Source: Pasteurellaceae bacterium Macca
GTDB lineage: Bacteria; Pseudomonadota; Gammaproteobacteria; Enterobacterales; Pasteurellaceae
DNA length: 64,000 nt
Assembly: GCA_023101485.1 (NCBI GenBank)
Contig: LVZB01000001.1
Location: forward strand, 62,001 to 126,000
Reading direction: 5' to 3'
A program made the position numbers and the translations under genes. This document shows positions 52,701-58,415 of the stretch, piece by piece. Position 1 is the first letter of the stretch. The number at the start of each line of letters is the position of its first letter. The notes under the pieces are model-generated. The model worked only from the letters and a program-made list of their open reading frames with translations, ran no database searches and was not told the origin of the DNA.

Positions 52701-53411
52701 TACGTCAAACCAAATGGTGAAAAAGAAGAAGTTGCAACATTGAAAGATGGCTTAATCTTCGTCGGTGATAACAAAGAAGTTGAGAACAAACAAGCACTCA
52801 ACACCAAAGTTAACATCGTCGGTGGCGCAGATAAAACCAAGCTATCAGAAAATAATATCGGTGTTGTTGCAGATGGTAACAATACACTCGCGGTTAAATT
52901 AGCGAAAGACATTAATTTAACGAAAGAGGGAAGTGTAACACTAGGTAATACGAGCTTAACCGGTCAAGGCTTAGTCATTACAGGGGAGTCACCTGAAAAA
53001 TCGATCCGTGTCACTCAAGATGGGATTAATGCCGGTGGTAAGGTAATTAGTAATGTCGCACCAGGTAAGGCACCTGGAGATGCGGTAAACTACAGCCAAT
53101 TACGTAATGTTCAAAATCACGTAAATCGTAATAGTATCGCTATTAATCGCCTCGGTAACCAAGTCAATAAAATTGACAAAAACTTAAAAGCTGGTATCGC
53201 AAGTGTTGCTGCTATGGCAAATATTCCGCAAGTATTACGTGAAGGTAAAAGCGGTGTCGGTGTTGGTGTTGGTACCCGCAGTGGCCAACAAGCCCTTGCT
53301 GTTGGTTATTCCAGAGCGAGTGATAATGGGCATCATATTATTAAACTCTCAGGTGCTTATGATAGCCAACATAACTTCACTGGTGGCGCCGGTTATACCT
53401 ACCAATGGTAA
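40728..53411 (+). CDS. Giant trimeric autotransporter adhesin (YadA/Hia family)
   Basis: 4,227 residues, secreted by type Vc autotransport and anchored as a trimer in the outer membrane. Residues 1-34 are an extended signal peptide region (MNKVFKVIFNTSLNVWVAVSE), with cleavage likely after Ala57. Residues of about 65-270 are YadA-head repeats of about 14 residues (SIAIGALSRANKSDSVAIG). Then come about nineteen neck-type motifs (DAVN--QL or DGINGSQL) separated by stalk and head modules, including GWNL and YDTVNF segments resembling Trp-ring domains of Hia/Hsf and Gly-Lys-Asp-Gly tracts. The last 80 or so residues (AGIASVAAMANIPQ to GAGYTYQW) are the four-strand membrane anchor ending in Trp. 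I see no exact uptake signal inside it. The reading frame is unbroken. The ribosome binding site is weak. Confidence 0.95.
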   Translation: MNKVFKVIFNTSLNVWVAVSELSKAHKKQSNSNGSNHNLSIGISIIGSILISSPIQAAFVYGDSAQAKSNAIAAIGTNANAEGSQSLALGENTFAVEHSIAIGALSRANKSDSVAIGVRAEASNGNSNAIGDTAKAIGSFSTSIGTRSMSTDYLGTAIAAHAEAIGVQSTSIGSHASAKGRSATAIGAQSKALHDRAIALGNNANASGEYSTAIGLSSEASQFSSIALGAFSKSYKKQASAIGYNVIVEGEQSVALGSNINIKTANSVVLGSSSTTAGSHPTQTVSETTISGITYKGFQGSVTDNGYYVSIGAVGKERQLKNVAAGNISSSSTDGINGSQLYAVAEYAARGWKITTSKSAGNVVGTSPTTVKMDETVTVDAGNNINITQAGRKITIATTTTPTFKSVTTDNLTVKPNGNIQLSNNQIHGVAAGTNDTDAVNFSQLKATRTVVTNGTNAYVRPQANTTSGGTDYIVEAEKSVVNNSTNANISITPNRDEANHTTTYTADLTDTTKKDIKQGVDANTTANLGLDFAGDTGKFNRKLGRVTNVTGGATGDVTTAKNIKVTAKDGTLQIDLAKNIDLGNDGSIQVGGTTINATTFDAGNKKITNVEPAELSANSKDAVNGSQLHSTNLNLTNLTNKVDGGFNVTTAKTGTGVADRSSTAPVHLGETVKYTAGNNIHLTQDGHNITIATSLTPTFTTVNTTNLNVKNGGNIDVGNNQIHNVATGTAPTDAVNLQQLNATKVGVFAGKNTTVTPIANTSTGGMDYTIDAEKSVVNATAQSNVTVTPTPDATNHTTAYSVDLTQATKNDIKQGIDANTTVNKGLNFAGDIGNFNRQLDTTTTVKGGAKGDVTTAKNIKVAASDGILQIDLAKNIDLGGDGDLKIGDSTLNNNGLTIKDGPSVLKNGINAGNHKITNVEPAELSANSKDAVNGSQLYSTNLNLTNLTNTVDGGFNITTAQTGTGVADRSSTEPVYLGETVKYTAGDNIHLTQEGHNITIATSLTPDFTTVNTTNLNVKNGGKIDAGDNQIHRVANGTAPTDAVNLQQLNTTKVGVFAGKNTTVTPIANTSTGGMDYTIDAEKSVVNATAQSNITVSPTKDKTNRTTTYSVDLTQATKNDIKQGVDANTTVNKGLNFAGDIGNFNRQLDTTTTVKGGAQGDVTKNKNIKVTASAGTLQIDLAKNIDLGNDGSIQVGRTTINATTFDAGNKKITNVEPAELSANSKDAVNGSQLHSTNLNLTNLTNTVDGGFNVTTAQTGTGVADSSNTVPVHLGETVKYTAGDNIHLTQEGHNITIATSLTPTFTTVNTTNLNVKNGGNIDVGNNQIHNVATGTAPTDAVNLQQLNATKVGVFEGKNTTVTPIANTSTGGMDYTIDAEKSVVNATAQSNVTVTPTTDATNHTTTYSVDLTQVTKNDIKQGIDANTTVNKGLNFAGNAGNSINKKLGDTLNIEGGLSDGSKASADNIHVASESGKLVVKIANSPTFSGSVKANGFDANGKKITHVATGTADTDAVNVSQLKNLTNASKTEVVAGRNANVTHTTGTNGQTIYTLNANSSSVSADDNSNITVNKGDLDANGNTDYKLDLTAKTKQDIQDGVQANITANKGRLYSGDTGTEVFRKLGEKLIVKGGVTETDKLTENNIGVVANGDDTLSIRLAKELKGLTSAVFGGSTTINGNGLSITDGPSVLKDGINAGDKKIANVANGTAPTDAVNLQQLNATKVGVFAGKNTTVTPITNTSTGGMDYTIDAEKSVVNATAQSNVAVTPTPDATNHTTTYSVDLTQATKDDIKQGVDANTTVNKGLNFAGDVGTFNHKLGQVTNVTGGATGDVTTAKNIKVTATPENGTLQIDLAKNIDLGNDGSLQVGDSTLNNNGLTIKDGPSVLKGGINAGNHKITNVEPAELSANSKDAVNGSQLHSTNLNLTNLTNKVDGGFNVTTAQTGTGVADSSDTVPVHLGETVKYTAGDNIHLTQEGHNITIATSLTPTFTTVNTTNLNVKNGGNIDVGNNQIHNVATGTADTDAVNVSQLKNLTNASKTEVVAGRNANVTQAVGTNGQTIYTVNANSSSVSADNNSNITVTKGDLDANGNTDYKLDLTAKTKQDIQDGVQANITANKGTLYGGDSGTDVSRKLGDKLIIKGGVTEDAKLSENNIGVVANGNDTLTVKLAKDLKELSSAVFGGTTTINGDGLSITGGPSVLKDGINAGDKKIANVANGTAPTDAVNLQQLNATKVGVFAGKNTTVTPIANTSTGGMDYTIDAEKSVVNATAQSNVTVTPTPDATNHTTTYSVDLTQATKDDIKKGVDANTTANLGLDFAGDTGKFNRKLGQVTNVTGGATGDVTTAKNIKVTAKDGTLQIDLAKNLNLGDDGDLKIGDSTLNNSGLTIKEGPSVTKDGINAGNKAINNVTSNLQPTYNQGDKVFDKDGKLVDVEPAVTKTQAAPSGEEIAKIHNNAATVGDVLNAGWNLQNNGEARDFVKPYDTVNFVNGGNTQAVVVTDDAGKVSNISVNVVGLPVQFTTKAGVPVAKVGDAYYQVGEDGKPNLKQKVNAADLVTNLINPSAKPNVKGEPITLGNVKSSVADKDGDKYLDKLSNANKTNPNHAVNVADLSNTINALTDPTLGGGFGLKDENDKEVKQSLGKTIKVIGDGSVLTNVVEKDGKPALQISLNNTTVVGNETAPGTIIVKGENGKDGVSINGKDGTIGLNGKDGTSANITVGKGPNNLEGTNITRIVYDNHTVATLEDGLKFKGDNDEVINRPLNSQLNITGGAEGDVAEKNIKVTSNKTTGEIKVELAKHLNLTANGNISIGNTTLDGNGLTIKDGPSVTKDGINAGNKKITGVVGNLAPTYNKGDKVIGADGLPTETDGSEVTKSQQAPLPADVAKVYNNAATVGDVLNAGWNLKNNGEARDFVKPYDTVNFVNGGNTQAVVVTDEAGKVSNISVNVVGLPVQFTTKDGVPVAKVGDAYYKVDKDGKPDLAQKIEAPDLVTNLIDPTAKPNEKSQPVTLGNVKSSVADNAGKTYLDKLNNATSNGNGNNAVNVADLSNTINALTNPTLGGGFGLKDDNDKEVKQSLGETIPVIGDGSVLTNVVKGKDGKPALQIGLNSTTVVGNATAPGTIIVKGENGKDGVSINGKDGTIGLNGKDGTSANITVGKGPNNLEGTNITRIVYDNHTVATLEDGLKFKGDNDEVINRPLNSQLNITGGAKGEVAKDNIKVTSNATTGEIKVELAQQLNLTANGNISIGNTTLDGKGLTIKDGPSITKDGINAGNKAITNVTSNLKPTYNQGDKVFDKDGKLVDVQPAVTKTQAAPSGEEIAKIHNNAATVGDVLNAGWNLQNNGQARDFVKPYDTVNFVNGGNTQAVVVTDDAGKVSNISVNVVGLPVQFTTKDGVPVAKVGDNYYQVNEQGKPDLAKVVKPEELVTNLINPSAKPNVKGEPITLGNVKSSVADNAGKTYLDKLNNATSNGNGNNAVNVADLSNTINALTDPTLGGGFGLKDDNDKEVKESLGKTIKVIGDGSVLTKVVEKDGKPALQIGLNSTTVVGNATAPGTIIVKGENGKDGVSINGKDGTIGLNGKDGTNATFTVAQGAKGLDGNDGKDGESKTRIIYTKPNGGIEEVATLKDGLKFKGDNGEVINRPLNSQLNITGGAKGEVAKDNIKVTSNATTGEIKIELAKDINLTKDGSVTIGDTKVSDNGVEIKNGPSITKNGINASNKTITHVAPAELSATSKDAVNGSQLYATNQNISKIQDTINGGFNVTTAATGSGQVTDSSVKNVALGDTVKYTAGNNIHITQEGHNITVATNDNVSFTNVNASKVVVGNPADAANSTTLTSGKDGLDVGGDKITNVADGDISPTSKEVINGSQLSKVITNGFGLEDNNGKEVKQKLGETISVIGDGSVLTNVVKGKDDKPALQISLNSTTTVGTDEKPGTIVVKGENGKDGVSINGKDGTIGLNGKDGVSANIAVANGQKGLDGNDGKDGESKTRIVYVKPNGEKEEVATLKDGLIFVGDNKEVENKQALNTKVNIVGGADKTKLSENNIGVVADGNNTLAVKLAKDINLTKEGSVTLGNTSLTGQGLVITGESPEKSIRVTQDGINAGGKVISNVAPGKAPGDAVNYSQLRNVQNHVNRNSIAINRLGNQVNKIDKNLKAGIASVAAMANIPQVLREGKSGVGVGVGTRSGQQALAVGYSRASDNGHHIIKLSGAYDSQHNFTGGAGYTYQW
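42555..47600 (+). repeat. Recurring neck-stalk modules in the adhesin, first half
   Basis: The segment starting NVEPAELSANSKDAVNGSQL begins at 42555, 43482, 44370 and 46422. A second segment, GTAPTDAVNLQQLNATKVGVF and onward, recurs near 42910, 43840, 44730, 45850 and 47380, and a third (DTDAVNVSQLKNLTNASKTE) near 45260 and 46790. Stretches of hundreds of bases are almost identical. The first two spacings are 927 and 888 bases, and the third is 2,052 because other modules intervene. Confidence 0.85.
47913..51854 (+). repeat. Three tandem ~1.3-kb repeats in the adhesin
   Basis: Units begin at 47913, 49212 and 50520 and the last ends near 51854, giving 1,299, 1,308 and about 1,335 bp, all multiples of three (433, 436 and 445 residues). 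Each encodes, in order: DGINAGNK, a GDVLNAGWNL / VKPYDTVNFVNGGN head, VTNLI linker, NAVNVADLSNTINALT neck, VIGDGSVLT, and GENGKDGVSINGKDG. The third carries a variant tail with GNDGKDGESKTRI. Confidence 0.9.
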
Positions 53412-53443
53412 TACTTATAAGATAACACTTGCTACATAACTCT

Positions 53444-53481
53444 AAGCTGAGTTCTTTATAGAACTCAGCTTTTCTATTTTT
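53444..53481 (+). terminator. Terminator of the giant adhesin gene
   Basis: AAGCTGAGTTC and GAACTCAGCTT form an 11-bp stem with a six-base loop, followed by TTCTATTTTT. Confidence 0.88.
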
Positions 53482-53503
53482 AGAGTACATAGCAATAAAC
53501 AAA

Positions 53504-53531
53504 AAAATTGGCAGGTTACCCTGCCAATTTT
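53504..53531 (-). terminator. Terminator of cpdB
   Basis: AAAATTGGCAGG and CCTGCCAATTTT form a 12-bp stem around TTAC. On the minus strand it is followed by further T residues, 60 bases beyond the cpdB stop. It can also back up the adhesin terminator. Confidence 0.85.
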
Positions 53532-53594
53532 CATTTCATCATTTGCGTTTGTTACTCAACAGCTTAGTGCAAATTTCTTACTAAAAACGACCGC

Positions 53595-55568
53595 TTATTT
53601 GGTTAAATCCACTTGATAAACCGCAAATCCCGTTTCATCTGTCCCCACTAAGGTCATTGGATATTGGGCTTTTTCCGCAATAAAGGCTTTAGCTTTATCG
53701 CTTGGAGACGTTTCAAAGCGAATATCTAATTTCACTTTGCTATCAATCGGGGCGATACGCCAGTTTTTATCCGCCGTTGGGCTGACTTTGCCTTTCTCTT
53801 TGGTTTCTTGGCTGATATAGTTCGCCAAAATTTGACGGTTTTCATCTGGTGCAGCAAAGACAATATGGCTATCCCCGGTACCTGGGAATTTATTACCATA
53901 GGCACGGTAGTTATTGGTCGCAATTAAGAATTCCGCTTTTGGATCAACGGCTTTACCGTTATAAGTTAAATTCACCACACGGTGCGCTTTTTCATTGATT
54001 AACTTACAATCGCCGTCATAACGAGCCGGTTGGGTAATATCAAATTGATATTGCACGCCGTCAATCACATCAAAGTTATAAGTACGGAAACCGGTCCAAT
54101 CTAGTAAGCTTTGTGGCGCTGTGCTTGTTGGGTCGATCTGTTTGAACATCCCTGCACTACACTCTAACCACTCTTTTAACTCTTCACCGGTCACTTTTAA
54201 CACCACCAATGTGTTCGGGTAGAGGTATAAGTCAGAAGCATTACGGAAAGTCAACTTCCCTTTATCCACTTCGGTATAACCCGTTGGGTCATTTTTACGA
54301 CCACCCGCTTTAAATGGTGCGCCGGCACTTAAAATCGGTAAATTGGCTAAATTTGGTAATGCTTTCACTGCATTTTCCACATACGCTTTCTGGGCTTGGT
54401 TTACGATCTGCACCGTTGGGTCATCTTGCACAAGCGCAAGGTAGCTGAACATATTGTCAGAAGCAAAACCAATTGGTTGAGAAACGAATTTACGGGTCGC
54501 TTCGTGAGCAGGTTGAAGAAGTGCGGTGATTTCAGGGTGATTTTCTACTGTAGAAGCTTTTTTCTCGGCATCATAGATTGGGCGTAATACCGCAGAACCG
54601 TCTGTGACGATCCACTCATTTCCCCGTTTCGCGAGGGTTAAATCCACCACGCTGATATTATTTGCCCAGTAGCCTGCCATACTTTCAGGCACGGTTTTCA
54701 CTGTGCCTTTTTCTAAATTCACATTTGGCGATTTAGCGAACTCTTTATTCGGGAATAAGCGGTGGGAGTGACCAAAAATAACCGCATCAATGCCTTTGAC
54801 ATCAGCTAAATAGAACGCACAGTTTTCTGCCCCTTCAACATAAGGGTCATCAGAAGGGCCGGTGTGGGCAAGGGCTACGATAATATCTGCCCCCGCTTTT
54901 TTCACCATTGGCACATATTTTTCAGCCGTTTTCACAATATCACGGGCTTCGACTTTGCCATCTAAATTGGCTTTATCCCACACCATCACTTGCGGTGGTA
55001 CAAAACCGATATAACCGACTTTCACCGTGTGTTTCACGCCATCTTCATCAACCACTTCTTTTTGTTGAATAAAGTAAGGTTGATAAGCTGGCTCATCAGT
55101 GCCTGCCTTAACAATATTGGCATTCACGATTGGGAATTTTGCTTCTTTAATCGCATCATCAAGGTATTTTAAACCGTAGTTAAATTCATGGTTACCAAGA
55201 GTACCCACGTCGTAATGCATTGCATTTAACGCCGCCACCGCAGGGTTTGCTTTTCCTTCTTTATAACCAACAGCCGCTTGGTAATCGGCAATCGGGTTAC
55301 CTTGAATTAAATCGCCGTTATCAACTAACACGCTATTTTTTACTTCTTTACGGGCTTGCTCAATTAACGTCGCGGCACGGGTAAAACCAAATTTTGCCGT
55401 TGGCGCATCTTTGTAATAATCAAAATCCGTTAAAAAGCTGTGAATATCGGTTGTACCGACAATCCGCAAATTCACTTTGCTATCCCCAGCGGCAAAAGCA
55501 AAGCGTTGAGTACTAAGGGCTAAAATGCTAGTTGCCCCGATTTGGATAAAACGTCTTCTATTCATCAT
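53595..55568 (-). CDS. cpdB: 2',3'-cyclic-nucleotide 2'-phosphodiesterase / 3'-nucleotidase
   Basis: Periplasmic enzyme that degrades 2',3'-cyclic nucleotides and 3'-nucleotides so that nucleosides can be taken up. 657 residues. A twin-arginine leader ([14 protein letters not shown]) replaces the Sec signal of E. coli CpdB. The metallophosphoesterase domain (about 35-290) has [32 protein letters not shown] and FGHSHRLF. The C-terminal 5'-nucleotidase domain runs from about 380 ([13 protein letters not shown] and the end region). AGGA lies upstream of ATGATG. It has its own terminator. Confidence 0.95.
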   Translation of the reverse strand: MMNRRRFIQIGATSILALSTQRFAFAAGDSKVNLRIVGTTDIHSFLTDFDYYKDAPTAKFGFTRAATLIEQARKEVKNSVLVDNGDLIQGNPIADYQAAVGYKEGKANPAVAALNAMHYDVGTLGNHEFNYGLKYLDDAIKEAKFPIVNANIVKAGTDEPAYQPYFIQQKEVVDEDGVKHTVKVGYIGFVPPQVMVWDKANLDGKVEARDIVKTAEKYVPMVKKAGADIIVALAHTGPSDDPYVEGAENCAFYLADVKGIDAVIFGHSHRLFPNKEFAKSPNVNLEKGTVKTVPESMAGYWANNISVVDLTLAKRGNEWIVTDGSAVLRPIYDAEKKASTVENHPEITALLQPAHEATRKFVSQPIGFASDNMFSYLALVQDDPTVQIVNQAQKAYVENAVKALPNLANLPILSAGAPFKAGGRKNDPTGYTEVDKGKLTFRNASDLYLYPNTLVVLKVTGEELKEWLECSAGMFKQIDPTSTAPQSLLDWTGFRTYNFDVIDGVQYQFDITQPARYDGDCKLINEKAHRVVNLTYNGKAVDPKAEFLIATNNYRAYGNKFPGTGDSHIVFAAPDENRQILANYISQETKEKGKVSPTADKNWRIAPIDSKVKLDIRFETSPSDKAKAFIAEKAQYPMTLVGTDETGFAVYQVDLTK

Positions 55569-55598
55569 AAGGATTTCCTTTTTTAGTTAACAAATCAT

Positions 55599-55632
55599 AA
55601 AAAAGCCCCACCTTTTACAAGGAAGGGCAAAA
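55599..55632 (-). terminator. Terminator of ppiB
   Basis: On the minus strand GCCC-CCTT pairs with AAGG-GGGC, with internal mismatches, followed by T6. It sits just after the ppiB stop. Confidence 0.65.
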
Positions 55633-55634
55633 AA

Positions 55635-56144
55635 TTAGCTCACAGTGACGGATTCAATCACCACATCTTCTTTCGGTACATCTTGGTGGAAGCCTGCATT
55701 ACCGGTTTTCACGCCTTTGATTTTATCCACGACATCCATTCCCTCAACCACTTCGCCAAATACCGCGTAGCCCCACTCTTGCACCACTTCACGTCCGTGC
55801 ATCTCTTTTGAACGGTAATCTAAGAAGGTGTTATCAGCAACGTTGATGAAAAATTGTGAAGACGCAGAATGTGGGTCAGAAGTCCGCGCCATCGCTAATG
55901 TGCCACGTTTATTGCTTAAACGGTTATTCGCTTCATTTTGGATTGGCGCTTTGGTAGGCTTTTCGCGAAGCCCTGCTTCCATACCGCCACCTTGAATCAT
56001 AAAGCCGTCAATCACACGGTGGAAAATCGTGCCGTTGTAGAAGCCTTCTTTGCAGTAATCTTCAAAATTTTTCGCCGTGATGGGCGCTTTTTCGAAGTTG
56101 AGAGCGATTTTAATGTCGCCAAAATTGGTGTGTAATGTAACCAT
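55635..56144 (-). CDS. ppiB: Peptidyl-prolyl cis-trans isomerase B (cyclophilin)
   Basis: Cytoplasmic cyclophilin that speeds proline isomerisation in folding proteins. 169 residues with no signal peptide, near the E. coli PpiB length (164). The active-site motifs are [36 protein letters not shown] and [17 protein letters not shown]. It is divergent from cysS, sharing a short promoter region. Confidence 0.95.
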   Translation of the reverse strand: MVTLHTNFGDIKIALNFEKAPITAKNFEDYCKEGFYNGTIFHRVIDGFMIQGGGMEAGLREKPTKAPIQNEANNRLSNKRGTLAMARTSDPHSASSQFFINVADNTFLDYRSKEMHGREVVQEWGYAVFGEVVEGMDVVDKIKGVKTGNAGFHQDVPKEDVVIESVTVS

Positions 56145-56296
56145 TTTCGATTCCTTATTGAGATAAGAGGGAAGATTAGGGGCGGTATTATTAAAAAGTT
56201 TCGCCTAAATTGCAAAAAATTCTCAAAAAAAGACTGCTTGTTGCTATACTTTCGCCTTTATTTTCAACCATTAAATGGCAATGTTGGAGAATGACT

Positions 56297-57676
56297 ATGC
56301 TCAAAATTTACAATACGCTCACCCGAGAAAAAGAAGAATTTAAACCCATTAACCCGCACCAAGTGGGCATGTATGTTTGTGGTGTTACTGTTTTCGATCT
56401 CTGTCATTTCGGACACGGACGGACATTCATCTCCTTTGATGTAGTCGTTCGTTACCTCCGCCATTTAGGCTATCACGTCAATTATGTGCGAAACATTACC
56501 GATGTGGATGATAAGATCATCAAAAGAGCCAACGAAAACGGCGAAAGTACGGATCAACTCGTTGAGCGAATGATTGCTGAAATGCACAAAGATTTCGATG
56601 CCCTCAATATTCTCCGCCCGGATGTTGAACCCCGAGCTACACAGCATATCGGCGATATTATTGAAATGGTACAAACCCTATTAGATAAAAAACACGCCTA
56701 CATTGCCGAAGACGGCGATGTGATGTTTGAAGTCAATACCTTCTCTCAATACGGCGTGCTTTCTCGCCAAAATTTAGAGCAGTTACAAGCAGGCTCACGG
56801 GTTGAGATCAAAAGCGTGAAGCGCAATCCAATGGATTTCGTGCTTTGGAAAATGTCCAAAGAGAACGAACCCAGCTGGGATTCCCCGTGGGGCAAAGGTC
56901 GCCCGGGTTGGCATATCGAATGTTCTGCCATGAATAGCAAAGAACTCGGTAAACATTTTGATATTCACGGCGGTGGCTCTGATTTAATGTTCCCCCACCA
57001 CGAAAATGAAGTGGCACAATCTTGCTGTGCCAATGGGGGGAAATATGTCAATTACTGGCTACACACCGGTATGCTGACCATTGATAAAGAGAAGATGTCG
57101 AAATCCCTCGGTAATTTTTTCAGTATCCGCCATATGCTCGGGCTATACGATGCAGAAAGCCTACGCTACTTCTTTTTAACGGCACACTACCGCAGTTTAT
57201 TAGATTACAGCGTGGAAAATCTTGACCTCGCCCGTTCTGCCCTTGAACGTTTATATACCGCCTTGCGTGGCTGTGATTTATCGGGTGAAGCTAACGGTGG
57301 TGAACAGTATGTAACGGCGTTTGAAACCGCAATGAATGATGATTTCAACACACCGGCAGCCTTAGCGGTATTGTTTGAATTAGCCCGCGAAATCAATAAA
57401 TTAAAAGCTGAAAACGCCCCTGAGGCAAACGGTTTAGCCGTTCGTTTAAAACAACTTGCTAGCATTCTTGGCTTACTTGAACAAGAAGCCGAAACTTTCT
57501 TAAAAGGAAATGCGGATAGTGATGAAGTCGCCGAAATTGAAGCCCTCATCAAACAGCGCAACGAAGCCCGAGCCAATAAAGATTGGGCAGCCGCCGATGA
57601 TGCACGGAATAAATTAACCGCTATGGGCATTGTGCTTGAAGACGGTGCAAACGGCACAACCTGGCGTAAAGGCTAA
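56297..57676 (+). CDS. cysS: Cysteinyl-tRNA synthetase
   Basis: Charges tRNA-Cys in the cytoplasm. 459 residues from ATG 56297, chosen because GGAG lies seven bases before and [10 protein letters not shown] matches the family start; longer in-frame starts at 56210 and 56291 are unlikely. The zinc ligand Cys28 lies in MYVCGVTV. The class I signature reads HFGH, an accepted variant of HIGH. The tRNA-binding region and the KMSKS motif (EKMSKSLGN) follow, with Cys/His zinc ligands in the HIECSAMN and HHENEVAQS regions. Confidence 0.97.
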   Translation: MLKIYNTLTREKEEFKPINPHQVGMYVCGVTVFDLCHFGHGRTFISFDVVVRYLRHLGYHVNYVRNITDVDDKIIKRANENGESTDQLVERMIAEMHKDFDALNILRPDVEPRATQHIGDIIEMVQTLLDKKHAYIAEDGDVMFEVNTFSQYGVLSRQNLEQLQAGSRVEIKSVKRNPMDFVLWKMSKENEPSWDSPWGKGRPGWHIECSAMNSKELGKHFDIHGGGSDLMFPHHENEVAQSCCANGGKYVNYWLHTGMLTIDKEKMSKSLGNFFSIRHMLGLYDAESLRYFFLTAHYRSLLDYSVENLDLARSALERLYTALRGCDLSGEANGGEQYVTAFETAMNDDFNTPAALAVLFELAREINKLKAENAPEANGLAVRLKQLASILGLLEQEAETFLKGNADSDEVAEIEALIKQRNEARANKDWAAADDARNKLTAMGIVLEDGANGTTWRKG

Positions 57677-57783
57677 TTTTAGCCAAGGTTTTCGCACGCT
57701 TTAATCGGCAAAACCTTTCGCCCTCTCTCGCTCCTCCGCACTTGGGGGAGCGAAATCCCCCCGACAAAATTTCCCCAAAATCT

Positions 57784-57793
57784 GACCGCTTGC
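57784..57793 (-). repeat. DNA uptake signal sequence
   Basis: GACCGCTTGC, one mismatch from the core complement, between cysS and apt. The rest of that 190-base spacer shows only a loose AAGGTTTT/AAAACCTT inverted repeat after cysS, a possible weak terminator. Confidence 0.6.
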
Positions 57794-57870
57794 ATAATTT
57801 TTCCTTGTAATTCCGCCAATTTTTGCTAAATTCCTCGGGTTATTTTTCCCATTATCAACAAGGTCAAACA

Positions 57871-58410
57871 ATGAACCCACTTGATTTAATCCAATCTTCT
57901 ATTAAATCGATTCCTGACTATCCAAAAGCAGGCATTATTTTCCGTGATATTACCTCTCTCCTTGAAGTGCCAGAAGCGTTTCAAGCCTCCGTCGATGCCA
58001 TTGTGGCAGAATTTAAAGGCAAAGGGATTACCAAAATTGTTGGAACAGAATCTCGGGGCTTTATCTTCGGCGCGCCCGTTGCCCTCGCCCTTGGCTTGCC
58101 TTTCGTACTTGTGCGTAAGCCGAAAAAATTACCCCGGGAAACGATTTCGCAATCCTACACCTTAGAATACGGCGAAGACACCCTCGAAATTCATACCGAC
58201 AGCATTAAAGCCGGTGATAATGTGTTAATCATTGACGATTTACTCGCCACAGGTGGCACGGTAGAAGCAACGGCTAAACTCATTCGCCGTTTAGGGGGCA
58301 CAGTCGAAAATGCCGCCTTTGTGATCTATTTACCGGATCTCGGCGGTGCGGAGCGTTTAGCAGAATCAGGCGTGAAATCCTTTACGCTTGTGAGTTTTGA
58401 AGGACACTAA
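57871..58410 (+). CDS. apt: Adenine phosphoribosyltransferase
   Basis: Salvages adenine to AMP using PRPP. 179 residues from ATG 57871, preceded by AAGG; the earlier ATG at 57823 lacks a ribosome binding site and exceeds the family length. The motifs are [26 protein letters not shown] and the PRPP site [14 protein letters not shown]. It is followed within five bases by dnaX, so the two are co-transcribed, as in E. coli. Confidence 0.97.
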   Translation: MNPLDLIQSSIKSIPDYPKAGIIFRDITSLLEVPEAFQASVDAIVAEFKGKGITKIVGTESRGFIFGAPVALALGLPFVLVRKPKKLPRETISQSYTLEYGEDTLEIHTDSIKAGDNVLIIDDLLATGGTVEATAKLIRRLGGTVENAAFVIYLPDLGGAERLAESGVKSFTLVSFEGH

Positions 58411-58415
58411 TTTCA

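Noticed and set aside
42239-52912. Many long open frames on the minus strand inside the adhesin (up to ~190 codons)
   Set aside because: They repeat with the modules and their peptides are low-complexity Val/Leu/Ser/Pro mirrors of Asn/Thr/Asp/Gly codons. They have no ribosome binding sites or domains; they are shadows of the real frame.
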